Positions 8,256-16,699 of a stretch of DNA of 64,000 nt are shown here, in pieces. The notes under the pieces were generated by a model. It saw only the letters and a program-made list of their open reading frames with translations, was not told the origin of the DNA and did no database searches. Source of the DNA: Orlajensenia flava. Its GTDB lineage: Bacteria > Actinomycetota > Actinomycetes > Actinomycetales > Microbacteriaceae. Within the stretch, counting starts at the first letter, position 1. The number at the start of each line of letters is the position of its first letter. The stretch spans positions 1 through 64,000 of the forward strand of contig NZ_SSSN01000013.1 in NCBI RefSeq assembly GCF_004801905.1, written 5' to 3'. A program made the position numbers and the translations under genes.

Positions 8256-9297
8256 GGCGCCCCCACCGACGCCATCGCCGGCCGGATCCACGTCGTTCGA
8301 CCATAGCCTCGAGAAACGCATCTCGGTGGCGCACGCCCACATCGCTCCAGTCGCGTCTAGACAGATCCGGCTTCCCCGTCAACTCACGGCTCGCATCGAG
8401 GGCATTCAATAACGTCGCGCCCGTTAGTGGTGGCGAGAAGCAGATCACCCACCCTTCGCCCACCTCGTCACGAAGGCTGATCGTGGCTTCGGTCTCCGGG
8501 ACCAGCACCGGCCTGTCCAACGACAGCGCCGCCAAGGCGCCCCCCGAGTTGTGCATCGTGACGTACGGCAAAACGATGAGCTGCGACCCAGTCGCCAGTC
8601 GCACGATCTCCGAGTCCTCGAGGAAACGGAGCGTCGACTTGATTCCCGGAATTGTGGCTTGCGCCCGCTCCACAGTCGCAGAGATGTCGGCTGACGAAGG
8701 CAGTCCACCAACGTCCAAGCTGACGCTGTCGTCCAAATCGCGAGCCTCGGCATACGCGCTGAGGAGCGCATCCATGCCTTTGTACCTTCTCATCAAGCCG
8801 AAATAGCCGAGCTTGTTTGTGGTGGGAGCGGCACGGGCAAAACCTCTGAACCAATCCCGGTAATGACCGTGCGGGATGAAGCAGTTGGGAACGTTACGGG
8901 TCGGGGTGACCGGATTGAGCGTGATGCGCATAGAGGTCAACGTGTCGAGCTTGGTGAGGGCCGATCGCTGATGCATCGTTAGGTCTGACGGGAGTTCGAG
9001 GTTGTGGACGGTTCGAACAACGGCCGTCGGGATAAGGCGCAGACGCACAAGCAGTAGTTCGAACAGCCACAGATTGAGGGCGCGCTTGACGCGGGTCGAC
9101 CCCTGCAGCCGAGTTTCGGGCCAATGGATATGAAGGACGTCGTAGCGCCCGAGAATCGCGCGAGGCCAACTGAACCGGTGGTAGTCCAATCCGTCCGTCT
9201 CTGAAAGCGCCTCGTCGAGCATGACGATGTAGGGATTGGTGGTCCGCCGAGGTGCGCGGAAGGTCTCAACCACTCGGATGCGGTTAAGCGTCTGCAT
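8248..9297 (-). CDS. family 4-like glycosyltransferase (GT-B fold)
   Basis: The protein is about 349 residues. The N-terminal half has DVLHIHWPETRLQG and TVHNLELPSD, and the C-terminal half has LGYFGLMRRYKGMDALLSAY followed by a region (GGALAALSLDRPVLVPE) equivalent to the donor-binding part of GT4 enzymes. ATG 9297 is preceded by GAGGGTGGGGA; the alternative TTG at 9321 adds eight residues without support. It is the first gene of a leftward pair and is transcribed away from the DUF1972 glycosyltransferase, with a shared 268-bp promoter region. It probably adds one sugar to the lipid-linked repeat unit. Confidence 0.82.
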   Translation of the reverse strand: MQTLNRIRVVETFRAPRRTTNPYIVMLDEALSETDGLDYHRFSWPRAILGRYDVLHIHWPETRLQGSTRVKRALNLWLFELLLVRLRLIPTAVVRTVHNLELPSDLTMHQRSALTKLDTLTSMRITLNPVTPTRNVPNCFIPHGHYRDWFRGFARAAPTTNKLGYFGLMRRYKGMDALLSAYAEARDLDDSVSLDVGGLPSSADISATVERAQATIPGIKSTLRFLEDSEIVRLATGSQLIVLPYVTMHNSGGALAALSLDRPVLVPETEATISLRDEVGEGWVICFSPPLTGATLLNALDASRELTGKPDLSRRDWSDVGVRHRDAFLEAMVERRGSGRRWRRWGRRG

Positions 9298-9565
9298 TCC
9301 CCACCCTCGATGTCGGATCAACCGTTGCGCCGTCTGGCCCCGGAGAGCGCTCCGCTGTCGGGCGTGGAGACGTCCCAGCGTTCACCGACTCATCTCCTTG
9401 GGAACGGTGTGAGTTTCGCCACTCTACCGGTAGGCACCTGGCGGGGCGTCCCCACTGTTGGGGGGTGATCGGCAGCAGTACACGAAATAGACTTACGAGA
9501 CCCGATTGTGAAGTTGTGCGACCCGAATTTCGCGCCCGCTTTGCCCCTGCCGTGGAGTCTCCTGC
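9298..9565. promoter_or_regulatory. divergent intergenic region between two glycosyltransferase genes
   Basis: These 268 bp separate outward-facing genes and must hold promoters for both. The stretch is richer in A and T than its surroundings near 9478-9520. GGAG eight bases before GTG 9566 is the ribosome site for the rightward gene. I see no clear paired -35/-10 boxes, no long inverted repeat and no supported small gene. Confidence 0.4.
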
Positions 9566-10720
9566 GTGTCTCGTTCCATTTCGCCGCATCCCGTCGTTCG
9601 TATGCTCGGCACGCACGGTATTCCCGCATCCTACGGTGGCTTCGAGACCGCTGCCGAGAACATTGCGAAGGACATGCTCGCCCACGGTTGGGAGCCGGTG
9701 GTCTATTGTCAGGGCTCAGGCTCCGGGCCCATCGTTGTCGACGAATGGAACGGTATCAGCCGGGTCACGATTCCTGTCGCCAGGGACGGATGGTTGGGTA
9801 CCAGCGAATTCGACTGGCGCTCAATCATGCACGCAGTGCGATCGGGGGACCCGTGTCTGACTTTCGGTTACAACACGGCGTTGTTCAACGTGGTGCAACG
9901 CGTCATGGGCATCCCGAACGTGATCAATATGGATGGCATCGAATGGTCGCGTGCTCGCTGGGGCAAATTCCGCCAAGCCATTCTCTACGTGAATGAGCGC
10001 ATCGCGTGCTTAGTTGGCAACGAGCTCATCGCGGATCATCCTCAGATAGCCGCATACCTGTCCCGCAAGGCGCCTTCTGGAAAGATAACGACAATCACGT
10101 ACGGGGCGAACGCCGTCGACAGCGCATCGGTCGCTCCCGTGGCCCATCTCCATCTCATCCCGGGTCGATACCTGACGCTCGTGTGTCGTCCGATACCGGA
10201 GAACTCGATCCTTGAACTGGTGCGAGCCTTCTCCAGGAGACATCGCGGAGTCTTGCTCGCCGTCGTCGGAGGATACTCACTCGGCGATGACTACCAACGG
10301 GCGGTGATGGCGGCTGCCAGCGATGAGGTGAAGTTCGTCGGGCCCGTCTACGAGCCGAGCTCGCTTGCGGCTCTGAGATTTCACGGGCTGGGTTATCTGC
10401 ATGGTCACACAGTAGGAGGCACGAATCCCTCTCTGGTCGAGGCGATGGCCGCCGGTAACCCGATCGTCGCCCACGACAACGTGTACAACCGCTGGGTGGC
10501 ACAGGACTCGGCCTTGTACTTCCGCGACGAAGATCAGGCCGACGAAGCAATCAGCCAAATTCTGGAATCGACTGATGTGCGCTCGCGTCTCTCTCAGAGG
10601 GCGCGGGATCGGCATGCCGAAGAGTTCACTTGGACTCACGTCGCCGGACAGTACCGATCCCTCCTCGGCAAATATGCCTTACCCGCTGTTGACGCGGCGA
10701 ACGGAGCCGTGCGCCGATGA
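9566..10720 (+). CDS. DUF1972-type glycosyltransferase (rhamnosyltransferase-like GT4)
   Basis: The N-terminus VRMLGTHGIPASYGGFETAAENIA is the signature of the DUF1972 N-terminal domain, known from capsule rhamnosyltransferases such as Cps2T/Cps2F. A GT-B C-terminal domain follows, with LGYLHGHTVGGTNPSLVEAMAAG containing the E-x7-E-type donor-site region (about 280-303). The 384-residue length is normal for the family. The enzyme usually acts early in repeat-unit assembly, on the first lipid-linked sugar. The start is GTG 9566. The stop overlaps the start of the oxidoreductase gene (ATGA), so the two are translationally coupled. Rhamnose as donor is family knowledge, not shown here. Confidence 0.87.
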   Translation: MSRSISPHPVVRMLGTHGIPASYGGFETAAENIAKDMLAHGWEPVVYCQGSGSGPIVVDEWNGISRVTIPVARDGWLGTSEFDWRSIMHAVRSGDPCLTFGYNTALFNVVQRVMGIPNVINMDGIEWSRARWGKFRQAILYVNERIACLVGNELIADHPQIAAYLSRKAPSGKITTITYGANAVDSASVAPVAHLHLIPGRYLTLVCRPIPENSILELVRAFSRRHRGVLLAVVGGYSLGDDYQRAVMAAASDEVKFVGPVYEPSSLAALRFHGLGYLHGHTVGGTNPSLVEAMAAGNPIVAHDNVYNRWVAQDSALYFRDEDQADEAISQILESTDVRSRLSQRARDRHAEEFTWTHVAGQYRSLLGKYALPAVDAANGAVRR

Positions 10721-11808
10721 TCCGGGTCGGCGTGGTCGGTCTGGGGAAGATGGGGCTTTCGCATCTGTCCATACTTGGGGCCCATCCCCAGGTGACAATC
10801 GTCGGAGTAGCCGACGCGAGCGGCTATCTCGTCGATGTGTTGTCGAAATACACGGGCATCCGAGGTTTTTCGTCTCTCGAGGAGATGCTTGTGGAGGTCG
10901 ATCTCGATGCTCTCCTCGTGGCCACTCCAAGCCGGTTGCACGGCCCTATGGTCAAGGCGGCAATAGGCAAAGGGATTCACGTGTTCTGCGAGAAGCCCCT
11001 GACACTTTCCCCGGATGTTTCCCGCGAACTGGCGGAACTTGCATATACGCACGGGGTCGTCACTCAGGTTGGATATCACAACAGGTTCGTCGCACCATTC
11101 CAAGAGATGCACCGGCTGTTGAACGGTGGCGCCATCGGAAGGGTCACGCACGTCCTCGCTGAAGCGTATGGGCCTGTCGTGCTCAAGTCCAAGGGGGCTA
11201 CGTGGCGGGCTCAGAAGTCAGAGGGTGGCGGTGCCCTATACGATTACGCCGCTCATCCACTCGACTTGCTCTCATGGTATGTCGGTGAGCCGATCAGAGC
11301 GGGCGGGAGCGTCTTGGGGAGAGTCTTTTCCGAGTCGACGGACGACGAGGTGTACAGCACGTTGTTCTACGAGAACGGCACGAGTGCTCAACTGTCCGTC
11401 AATTGGTCGGACGAGTCATATCGGAAGATGACCACCCGGATCACGGCCACCGGAACCCAAGGACGGATCTTTGCCGATCGGCAGGAGGTCCAGGCATTCT
11501 TCAGGAGTGGGGCTCCGATGGCCAAGGGATACCGCGAAGGCTGGAACGTGCGATATACGACGGACTTGACGGATCCCGTCGCTTTCTATCTCCGCGGCGA
11601 AGAGTACAGCGCCCAAATCGATTGTTTCATCGACCGGGTGCGCCGCGGCGAGGTCGCGGGTACCAACGACTTCTCGAGCGCAGCTGTCACCGACCGTGTA
11701 ATGGACCTCATCTCGACGGATGCGGCGGGGAAAGGCGTACCAGCTTCGACAAGCGGATCCGAACGTCCGCGTGCACGGAGGTTGTTGTCGTCGAGGAAGT
11801 CGAAGTGA
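10717..11808 (+). CDS. Gfo/Idh/MocA-family NAD(P)-dependent oxidoreductase
   Basis: The 363-residue protein starts with the dinucleotide-binding motif VGVVGLGKMG (GxGxxG at about 8-13) and contains the family's FCEKPLTLS motif near residue 90, with the catalytic Lys of the EKP triplet. A C-terminal alpha/beta domain supplies the sugar site; GGALYDYAAHPLDLL carries the expected conserved His. Members oxidise or epimerise sugars and nucleotide sugars. Position within a polysaccharide locus suggests it prepares an unusual sugar precursor. It overlaps the upstream transferase by 4 bp, and the next gene follows after 49 bp. Confidence 0.87.
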   Translation: MIRVGVVGLGKMGLSHLSILGAHPQVTIVGVADASGYLVDVLSKYTGIRGFSSLEEMLVEVDLDALLVATPSRLHGPMVKAAIGKGIHVFCEKPLTLSPDVSRELAELAYTHGVVTQVGYHNRFVAPFQEMHRLLNGGAIGRVTHVLAEAYGPVVLKSKGATWRAQKSEGGGALYDYAAHPLDLLSWYVGEPIRAGGSVLGRVFSESTDDEVYSTLFYENGTSAQLSVNWSDESYRKMTTRITATGTQGRIFADRQEVQAFFRSGAPMAKGYREGWNVRYTTDLTDPVAFYLRGEEYSAQIDCFIDRVRRGEVAGTNDFSSAAVTDRVMDLISTDAAGKGVPASTSGSERPRARRLLSSRKSK

Positions 11809-11857
11809 AGTTCCTCGATGGAGCGCTCCAACTCCAGCACGCGTGGGGAGTGCCGAC

Positions 11858-12712
11858 ATGCAGCTGATCTTGGGCGACAACCAATTCTTCGGCGTCAACC
11901 ATATGTCAGAGGAACGCGCCAGGGCACAGGCGATCCGGTTTCAAGACAACAGCGCGATCATGAAGGTCATCGAAGACGCTTACAGTCTGGGGATCCGATC
12001 TTTCATGTGCACAACTCATGACAGGATCGGCCAGCTCGTCAGCAAGGTGAAGGCAGCGCAGGACAGGTTCGCCGACTTCGCGTTCCAGCCCTGCATGCCA
12101 TATGCCCACAAATACTCGGACGCGGTCACCGAGGCGGGGCTTCTTGGTGCTCTCCGTCGGTTCCTCCCCGAGGACGGGCTGCTCAGCGCGGCCCTCCGAG
12201 GTGGGCGTTCCCTCGCACGCAAGGATGTCGAAGGCGTCATCACGCTGCTGATCGAGGCCGAGATGGTAGCTTTCCGCGGGGTCGGTACTCCGACCATCTG
12301 GCTACAGAACGTCGTGGTGGACCTGCTTCTCGGGATGGGGTTCCTGGAACCCTTCCGGATATTCGAGTCATTCGTTCGCGAGCGTTACGGGGCCCAAGCG
12401 GGTTTCATCACGATGAACCTGCCGCTTCTACTGAGGGCTCTCGACGAGATCGGCGTCGTTGATCCGTTGATCTGCGCGAACATCAACAAACTTGGATTCA
12501 GGATGTCAGGCGGAATCGACGCCTACCAGACGGTTCTTGCCGAGCGACCATTTCGGGCGGTCGCGATGTCAGTGTTCGCGTCCGGCGCGATTCCGCCACG
12601 CGAGGCCATCGAATGGATCATCGATCAGCCGAACATCGAGTCGATCGTCTTCGGCGCGTCCACCCGAGAGCACATTGAACAGACGGTGTCACTCGTTCAC
12701 GAATTGTCTTGA
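11858..12712 (+). CDS. aldo/keto reductase-like TIM-barrel protein of unknown substrate
   Basis: The 284-residue protein begins MQLILGDNQFFGVNHMSEE. Its last third (AIPPREAIEWIIDQPNIESIVFGASTREHIEQTV) matches the end of an aldo/keto reductase barrel, where such a segment holds the cofactor phosphate. The rest is diverged, and the usual Asp-Tyr-Lys-His tetrad is not obvious. ATG 11858 is preceded by GGGGAG; the longer frame from 11720 overlaps the oxidoreductase gene and lacks family features. It follows the Gfo/Idh/MocA gene closely, so the two may modify the same sugar. A different barrel function is possible. Confidence 0.55.
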   Translation: MQLILGDNQFFGVNHMSEERARAQAIRFQDNSAIMKVIEDAYSLGIRSFMCTTHDRIGQLVSKVKAAQDRFADFAFQPCMPYAHKYSDAVTEAGLLGALRRFLPEDGLLSAALRGGRSLARKDVEGVITLLIEAEMVAFRGVGTPTIWLQNVVVDLLLGMGFLEPFRIFESFVRERYGAQAGFITMNLPLLLRALDEIGVVDPLICANINKLGFRMSGGIDAYQTVLAERPFRAVAMSVFASGAIPPREAIEWIIDQPNIESIVFGASTREHIEQTVSLVHELS

Positions 12713-12744
12713 CGACGCGCCAAGGAATGCTGTCGTCACGCCGT

Positions 12745-13959
12745 CTAATGCGAAGCTGAAGGGCTTGCGGTCAGCGGCCCCCATGAAGTCACTGCGCGCT
12801 GTCCTAACGTCGCGAGCATCTGGTCGGCGATTGCGCCTCGGTAGACGTCCGGGTCGAAGCTCCGACGTGCGAGAACGCTGCTTCCAATCGCGTGCATCCG
12901 CTCCGTCGACCATTCGCTCAGAACCGTCCGGATGGCATCGCTCAGCGATTCAACACTGTTCGCGTCGAACAGGTGCGCGGAGGGTAGTCCATTGGCGGTC
13001 TCGGGTAACGCGCCCATACGGCTGGCGATTACGGTGCGCGAGGCGAGTGCGCCCTCGATGAGGACGTTACCGAATGACTCACTGTCCCGTGAAGGTACAA
13101 CCACGATGTCGGCATCGCGCATGAAGCTCCACACGTCTGGTTGGAATCCGTGGAAATCGACCGCGCCGGCCAAGTCGGCGGCTTCGGCCCGCGAGCGAAG
13201 GTCTTGCTCGTACCACTCATAACCGGCGAAGGGCGAGCCGACGATATCCACGTGAACGGGCTGACCGCTCGCGCGGATGAGTGCCGCGGCATCAAGCAAT
13301 AGATCGGGAGCTTTTCGAGGAGACAAGCGCCCCACATAGAGCAGACGTACGGCCCCGTCGATACTTTCGCGCGCTGCTTCGCTGCCAGCCGGTCCAGCGA
13401 CGGCGTTGCGTACGATCGATGCCTGCGCGGCGGTCCTCGGATAGGAGCACTCCAGCACGCCACGCGTGAACTGGCTGTTCACGATGATGCGGGTCGCCTG
13501 GCGACTGGGCCGATAAAGGAGCCAGCGAATGGTCCGGCTGACCTCAAGCTCCGCTTCGTGGATATGGAGAACGCTAGGTATACGTCGAACCTTTGCGAGG
13601 TAGGGAAACAGAGGTAAGGTCACCGTGCTGATGTAGATCGCGCTGGGCCGAACCCGTGAAATCGCCCTCCAGCTGCTGACTGTGCCACGGATCGTTTCGG
13701 CTATAAGCCGGGGGACGCGTCGAATGGAGAGCAGGTCTTTTCGGACGACCAGTGTCCGTGCGTGCGTGACGGAGGCTCCAGCCTCAAGCAGCAGGTGCAC
13801 CAGGGGGCCATCACCGGGAACCATGACGACAACGTCAGCTCCAGACTCGACGAGACCTCGCACGCTCTCGAGCAGCATGCGGTCCGAACCAAATAGTTCG
13901 GTGCTGAAGTGGACAACCAAATAACGCGGACGATCAGACCTTGCTCGGTCGTGCGCCAT
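12745..13959 (-). CDS. family 4 glycosyltransferase (GT-B fold)
   Basis: The protein of about 404 residues starts with YLVVHFSTELFGSDRMLLESVRGL and has the retaining GT4 C-terminal half: LLYVGRLSPRKAPDLLLDAA, VDFHGFQPDVWSFMRDADIVVVPS and the SESFGNVLIEGAL donor motif containing the E-x7-E pair. ATG 13959 lies 2 bp after the stop of the priming-transferase gene, with AGGGAG 10 bases upstream; the longer frame to 14271 would run through that gene. The enzyme probably adds the second sugar onto the lipid carrier loaded by the upstream gene product. It converges with the aldo/keto reductase-like gene, leaving only 32 bp. Confidence 0.88.
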   Translation of the reverse strand: MAHDRARSDRPRYLVVHFSTELFGSDRMLLESVRGLVESGADVVVMVPGDGPLVHLLLEAGASVTHARTLVVRKDLLSIRRVPRLIAETIRGTVSSWRAISRVRPSAIYISTVTLPLFPYLAKVRRIPSVLHIHEAELEVSRTIRWLLYRPSRQATRIIVNSQFTRGVLECSYPRTAAQASIVRNAVAGPAGSEAARESIDGAVRLLYVGRLSPRKAPDLLLDAAALIRASGQPVHVDIVGSPFAGYEWYEQDLRSRAEAADLAGAVDFHGFQPDVWSFMRDADIVVVPSRDSESFGNVLIEGALASRTVIASRMGALPETANGLPSAHLFDANSVESLSDAIRTVLSEWSTERMHAIGSSVLARRSFDPDVYRGAIADQMLATLGQRAVTSWGPLTASPSASH

Positions 13960-13961
13960 GC

Positions 13962-15485
13962 TCAGTACGCTCCCTGCGGGCTCACGACGGTCTTGAGGGT
14001 GCGCCAGATGATCATGAAGTCCCCGGTGAGAGACCAGTTCTCGACGTAGTAGAGGTCGAGGCGGACGCTCTCCTCCCACGACAGGTCGGAACGACCGCTG
14101 ATCTGCCACAGGCCGGTGATGCCGGGCTTGATGTAGAGGCGACGGTGGACGTCGTCGCCGTAGCGCTCGACCTCGGCCCGCAGCGGGGGACGGGGCCCGA
14201 CGATGCTCATGGCGCCTTTGAAGACGTTCCAGAACTGCAGCAACTCGTCGAGCGAGAACTTGCGCAGCCACTGTCCGGCGCGCGTGACGCGGGGGTCGTT
14301 GCGCATCTTGAACAGCAGCCCCGAGCCCTCGTTACCGTCGAGCAGGCCCTTGAGGTCGTCTTCCGCCGTCATCACCATCGAACGGAACTTGAACATCTCG
14401 AACGACTCACCGTTGCGGCCGCAGCGTTCCTGGCGGAAGACGACTGGGCCGGGGCTGTCGAGTCGAACCCAGATCGCGATGGCCAGCAGAAGCGGCGACA
14501 GCAGGACGAGAGCAAGGGCGGAGAAGGCGATGTCGAAGGTGCGCTTGAGTGTGTGCTTCCATCCTTCGAAGGTCGGGATCTCGACGTGGATGAGCGGGAG
14601 GCCCTCGACGGGGCGGAAGTGGATCCGCGGGCCGGCGACATCCGTCAGCCGGCTGGAGAGCACCAGGTCGGTTGCGGTGCCCTCGAGCAGCCAGCTGAGG
14701 CGCTTGATGAAGTCGCCGCCACCCGAGGGCTGGCCGGCCACGATGACGGTGTCGGCACGCAGACGGGCGGCGGATGTCGCGGCCCCTTCGATATCGGCGA
14801 CGACGGGTACGCGATTGCCGTCCGACACGAGGTCGGAGTGGTCGCTCTCCTCGACGGCCGCGCCGACGACGGCATAGGCGGCGCCAGAGCGGCGCGTGAT
14901 CTGGTCGACGACGTATTGCACGTCGTCACGGGCACCCACGACGAGCGCGCGCGTGAGGTAATGGCCGAACCGGCGCTGGTTGAGCAGCCACCGGCGCCAT
15001 GACCAACGACCGACGAGAAGTCCGACCATGCCGAGGGGGAGGGCGACGAGGAAGTAGCCCCGAGCAAAGTCGACGCTGAAGACGATGCATCCCATGGCGA
15101 AGATGCCGAAGGCCAGAGCGCTGGCGTTGGCGATGCGCCGGTACTCGGTGGCGCCGACGCCGATCACGTGAGGGTCGCGGGTGCGGAAGGCCGACAGGCA
15201 GACCAGCCAGAGCGCCGCGACGAGCGCCGGAACGCCGAGGTAGCTGAACAGCGGGCCGGGAGCGGTGCCCGCGAGAATCTCGGCTACGAGACGTACACCG
15301 TGGGCGATCGCGAAGGCCGCGATGACGATGAGGGTGTCGCTCAGGCGGAGTCGGTCACGATAACGTCGCGCCCAGGCGACGCCCGAGGACGGGGCATCGA
15401 CGCCGTCGTCTACCGTCGGCTCGACGATGCGGAGGTGCGGTCTCGGGACGGCGACGCTGTGCAGTCGCGGTCTCAGCTCGCTCAA
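13962..15485 (-). CDS. undecaprenyl-phosphate sugar phosphotransferase (WbaP/ExoY-type priming enzyme)
   Basis: This enzyme starts repeat-unit synthesis by moving a sugar 1-phosphate onto undecaprenyl phosphate at the inner membrane face. The 507-residue protein has about four to five N-terminal membrane helices, a central Rossmann-like region (about 150-290) and a C-terminal catalytic domain beginning with KRTFDIAFSALALVLLSP near 313, followed by GPVVFRQERCGRNG, FKFRSMV and the end motif GLWQISGRSDLSWEE. The start is a TTG at 15485 with GGAGA five bases upstream. It is more GC-rich than the genes to its left, as though it belongs to the host backbone. It heads a leftward unit with the GT4 gene. 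Confidence 0.93.
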   Translation of the reverse strand: MSELRPRLHSVAVPRPHLRIVEPTVDDGVDAPSSGVAWARRYRDRLRLSDTLIVIAAFAIAHGVRLVAEILAGTAPGPLFSYLGVPALVAALWLVCLSAFRTRDPHVIGVGATEYRRIANASALAFGIFAMGCIVFSVDFARGYFLVALPLGMVGLLVGRWSWRRWLLNQRRFGHYLTRALVVGARDDVQYVVDQITRRSGAAYAVVGAAVEESDHSDLVSDGNRVPVVADIEGAATSAARLRADTVIVAGQPSGGGDFIKRLSWLLEGTATDLVLSSRLTDVAGPRIHFRPVEGLPLIHVEIPTFEGWKHTLKRTFDIAFSALALVLLSPLLLAIAIWVRLDSPGPVVFRQERCGRNGESFEMFKFRSMVMTAEDDLKGLLDGNEGSGLLFKMRNDPRVTRAGQWLRKFSLDELLQFWNVFKGAMSIVGPRPPLRAEVERYGDDVHRRLYIKPGITGLWQISGRSDLSWEESVRLDLYYVENWSLTGDFMIIWRTLKTVVSPQGAY

Positions 15486-15776
15486 CGGACTCTCCAGGAG
15501 AGAGTCTGCTCAAGGCGCGCCGAAGGCTCGCCTCGGGTAAGGCGAATCGGGCGCACGCGTCGGAGACGCGATGAGTACATCACAATTCGTTCCCTGCATT
15601 TCGGGTTTACAGGTACTACGTCGGGTAATCGTGTTCACCGGATGGACGTCGTCCATTCAGATATGCACCCCCCGACCTTACCTAGCGGAGGGCCGCGCCT
15701 GCGCCCCCAGTTCGGGGGAAATCGGGGGTGGAGCCCGAAATTGGGGGCTTTCCCCGAGTAAGTCCGAAGAGCAGGA
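15486..15776 (-). promoter_or_regulatory. upstream region of the priming transferase gene, with a palindrome
   Basis: About 290 bp without a gene. A perfect odd palindrome ATGGACG-T-CGTCCAT lies at 15642-15656, and a short inverted repeat (gactctc / gagagtc, 15488-15494 and 15500-15506) sits just upstream of the ribosome site. The palindrome is of operator size and about 160 bp before the start codon, so a repressor or activator site is possible. The right part (15690-15760) has repeated G and C runs with small hairpins and no supported reading frame. Confidence 0.4.
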
Positions 15777-15800
15777 AAGCCCCCGACGTCGCGGGGGCTT
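15777..15800 (-). terminator. intrinsic terminator that originally served tRNA-Phe
   Basis: Read on the minus strand this is a 9-bp GC-rich stem (arms 15792-15800 and 15777-15785, six-base loop) followed by CTTTCCT. It sits immediately beyond the left copy of the tRNA-Phe 3' end, in the correct orientation. Before insertion of the element it would have stood about 6 bp after the tRNA's CCA. It is now separated from the intact tRNA by about 17.7 kb. Confidence 0.75.
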
Positions 15801-15805
15801 CCAGT

Positions 15806-15850
15806 GGTGGCTCCGACGGGCGTCGATCCCGTGACCTCACGATTTTCAGT
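15806..15850. other. left attachment site (attL): 45-bp copy of the tRNA-Phe 3' end
   Basis: Forty-five bases are identical to 33509-33553 and in the same orientation. They cover the acceptor 3' strand, T arm, variable region and the 3' side of the anticodon arm of tRNA-Phe; identity ends in the anticodon loop. This side keeps a full encoded CCA (TGG on the plus strand before the acceptor sequence), whereas the right copy has only CC. A repeat of this size at a tRNA 3' end is the usual result of tyrosine-integrase insertion. Confidence 0.92.
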
Positions 15851-15866
15851 TGTATGCGCGGGGTTG

Positions 15867-15886
15867 ACGAGTGCTCACGAGTGCTC
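15867..15886. repeat. tandem 10-bp repeat next to attL
   Basis: ACGAGTGCTC occurs twice head-to-tail, starting 16 bp inside the left attachment core. Short direct repeats beside the core are typical arm-type sites for tyrosine integrases or excisionases. I do not find the same decamer near the right end. Confidence 0.45.
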
Positions 15887-15931
15887 GTTTGCCGCGTGAT
15901 TCCGCGGAGGTCGTGCTCGTTGGTGGTGGCT

Positions 15932-15978
15932 GGTTCTGGGTGGTTTCAGCCGGGTTCCCGGCCCAGAACCGGCCCAGA
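15932..15978. repeat. inverted repeat and tandem CCGGCCCAGA pair near the left end of the element
   Basis: A 9-bp inverted repeat (15932-15940 with 15962-15970) overlaps two tandem copies of CCGGCCCAGA at 15958-15967 and 15969-15978. A matching tandem pair is found at 33354-33374, close to the right end. The arrangement about 108 bp inside one end and 135 bp inside the other suggests recombination-protein binding sites. Confidence 0.45.
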
Positions 15979-15992
15979 TGCGCGTTGTCTCG

Positions 15993-16667
15993 CTACGGTT
16001 TGCTAGAGATGATCGACGGCAACGATGTGGTTGCTGTGACCCAGCTCCCTGCCGCCGGCGAGATCCACGCCGCGAGATCCAAAGCGAACTGTAGATCCCT
16101 GCCGAGATCTCTCGAATGGATCGGCTCGTGGTGAGCTGCACGGTTCCGCACGAAGTTGAGTTGCTGCATTCGGAATGCGACCTCCTTCTGACGTGTCCGT
16201 AGGTCGGGATCGCCGTCGGGAAATGCGCGGTGAGTTGCAGGAATCCAGAGCGCCGTCAGATATCGAGACTCAACCAGGAAGCGCCAGAATCCGAGCGGAA
16301 GCTCTGCGATAACGCGGCCATGGACTTCCGCTTGTCGCCCCCGTCTCGTGGCTCGGTCACGCGCTTTCTGAATGTCTGCCGATCCCTCCGGGTCGAGGGG
16401 TGCGAAATCGAGCCACGATGCACCGGCGCGGCGTTGATGTGCCCAGTCTCGAAGTTCGCGGTCGAGCGCGTTCCTCGCAAGCACCTCGACCATCGAGGTG
16501 AGCTCCATGATGCTTGCGGCAGCGCGCATGTTCCACTCGTAGAGCGCGAACGCATCGGAGACGTCGCGACCGCTCGCGCGCAGATACGAACCGAGGCGTT
16601 CTGCCGTGACGAGAGGCAGGAGTTCGCTGTACATGTCGGTCTCGAATGGGCCGGATGTGGTTGACAC
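15993..16667 (-). CDS. Abi-like protein with HEPN-type R-x4-H motif
   Basis: The 224-residue soluble protein has the layout of the Abi_2/AbiD-F group: an N-terminal part with YEWNMRAAASIMELTSMVEVLARNALDREL, a central LPLGFWRFLVES and a C-terminal NFVRNRAAHHEPI. The RNRAAH hexamer fits the R-x4-6-H catalytic motif of HEPN ribonucleases. Such proteins stop growth of infected cells by cleaving RNA. The start is GTG 16667 with GGAGG upstream. It lies next to the left end of the mobile element and is separated from the methyltransferase operon by a strong hairpin region, so it probably has its own promoter. Activity against phage is inferred from the family. Confidence 0.75.
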   Translation of the reverse strand: MSTTSGPFETDMYSELLPLVTAERLGSYLRASGRDVSDAFALYEWNMRAAASIMELTSMVEVLARNALDRELRDWAHQRRAGASWLDFAPLDPEGSADIQKARDRATRRGRQAEVHGRVIAELPLGFWRFLVESRYLTALWIPATHRAFPDGDPDLRTRQKEVAFRMQQLNFVRNRAAHHEPIHSRDLGRDLQFALDLAAWISPAAGSWVTATTSLPSIISSKP

Positions 16668-16699
16668 TCAGCCTCCATGACGTAAGCTCTTCTACGAAG

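Noticed and set aside
13941-15002. Long open frame on the plus strand opposite the priming transferase and GT4 genes
   Set aside because: High GC keeps the antisense frame open. The minus-strand proteins have complete family motifs and the plus-strand translation is low-complexity and charged.
1-15485. Polysaccharide locus as a second mobile element
   Set aside because: The lower GC content suggests transfer, but no integrase, transposase, terminal repeat or tRNA border is visible in this part.
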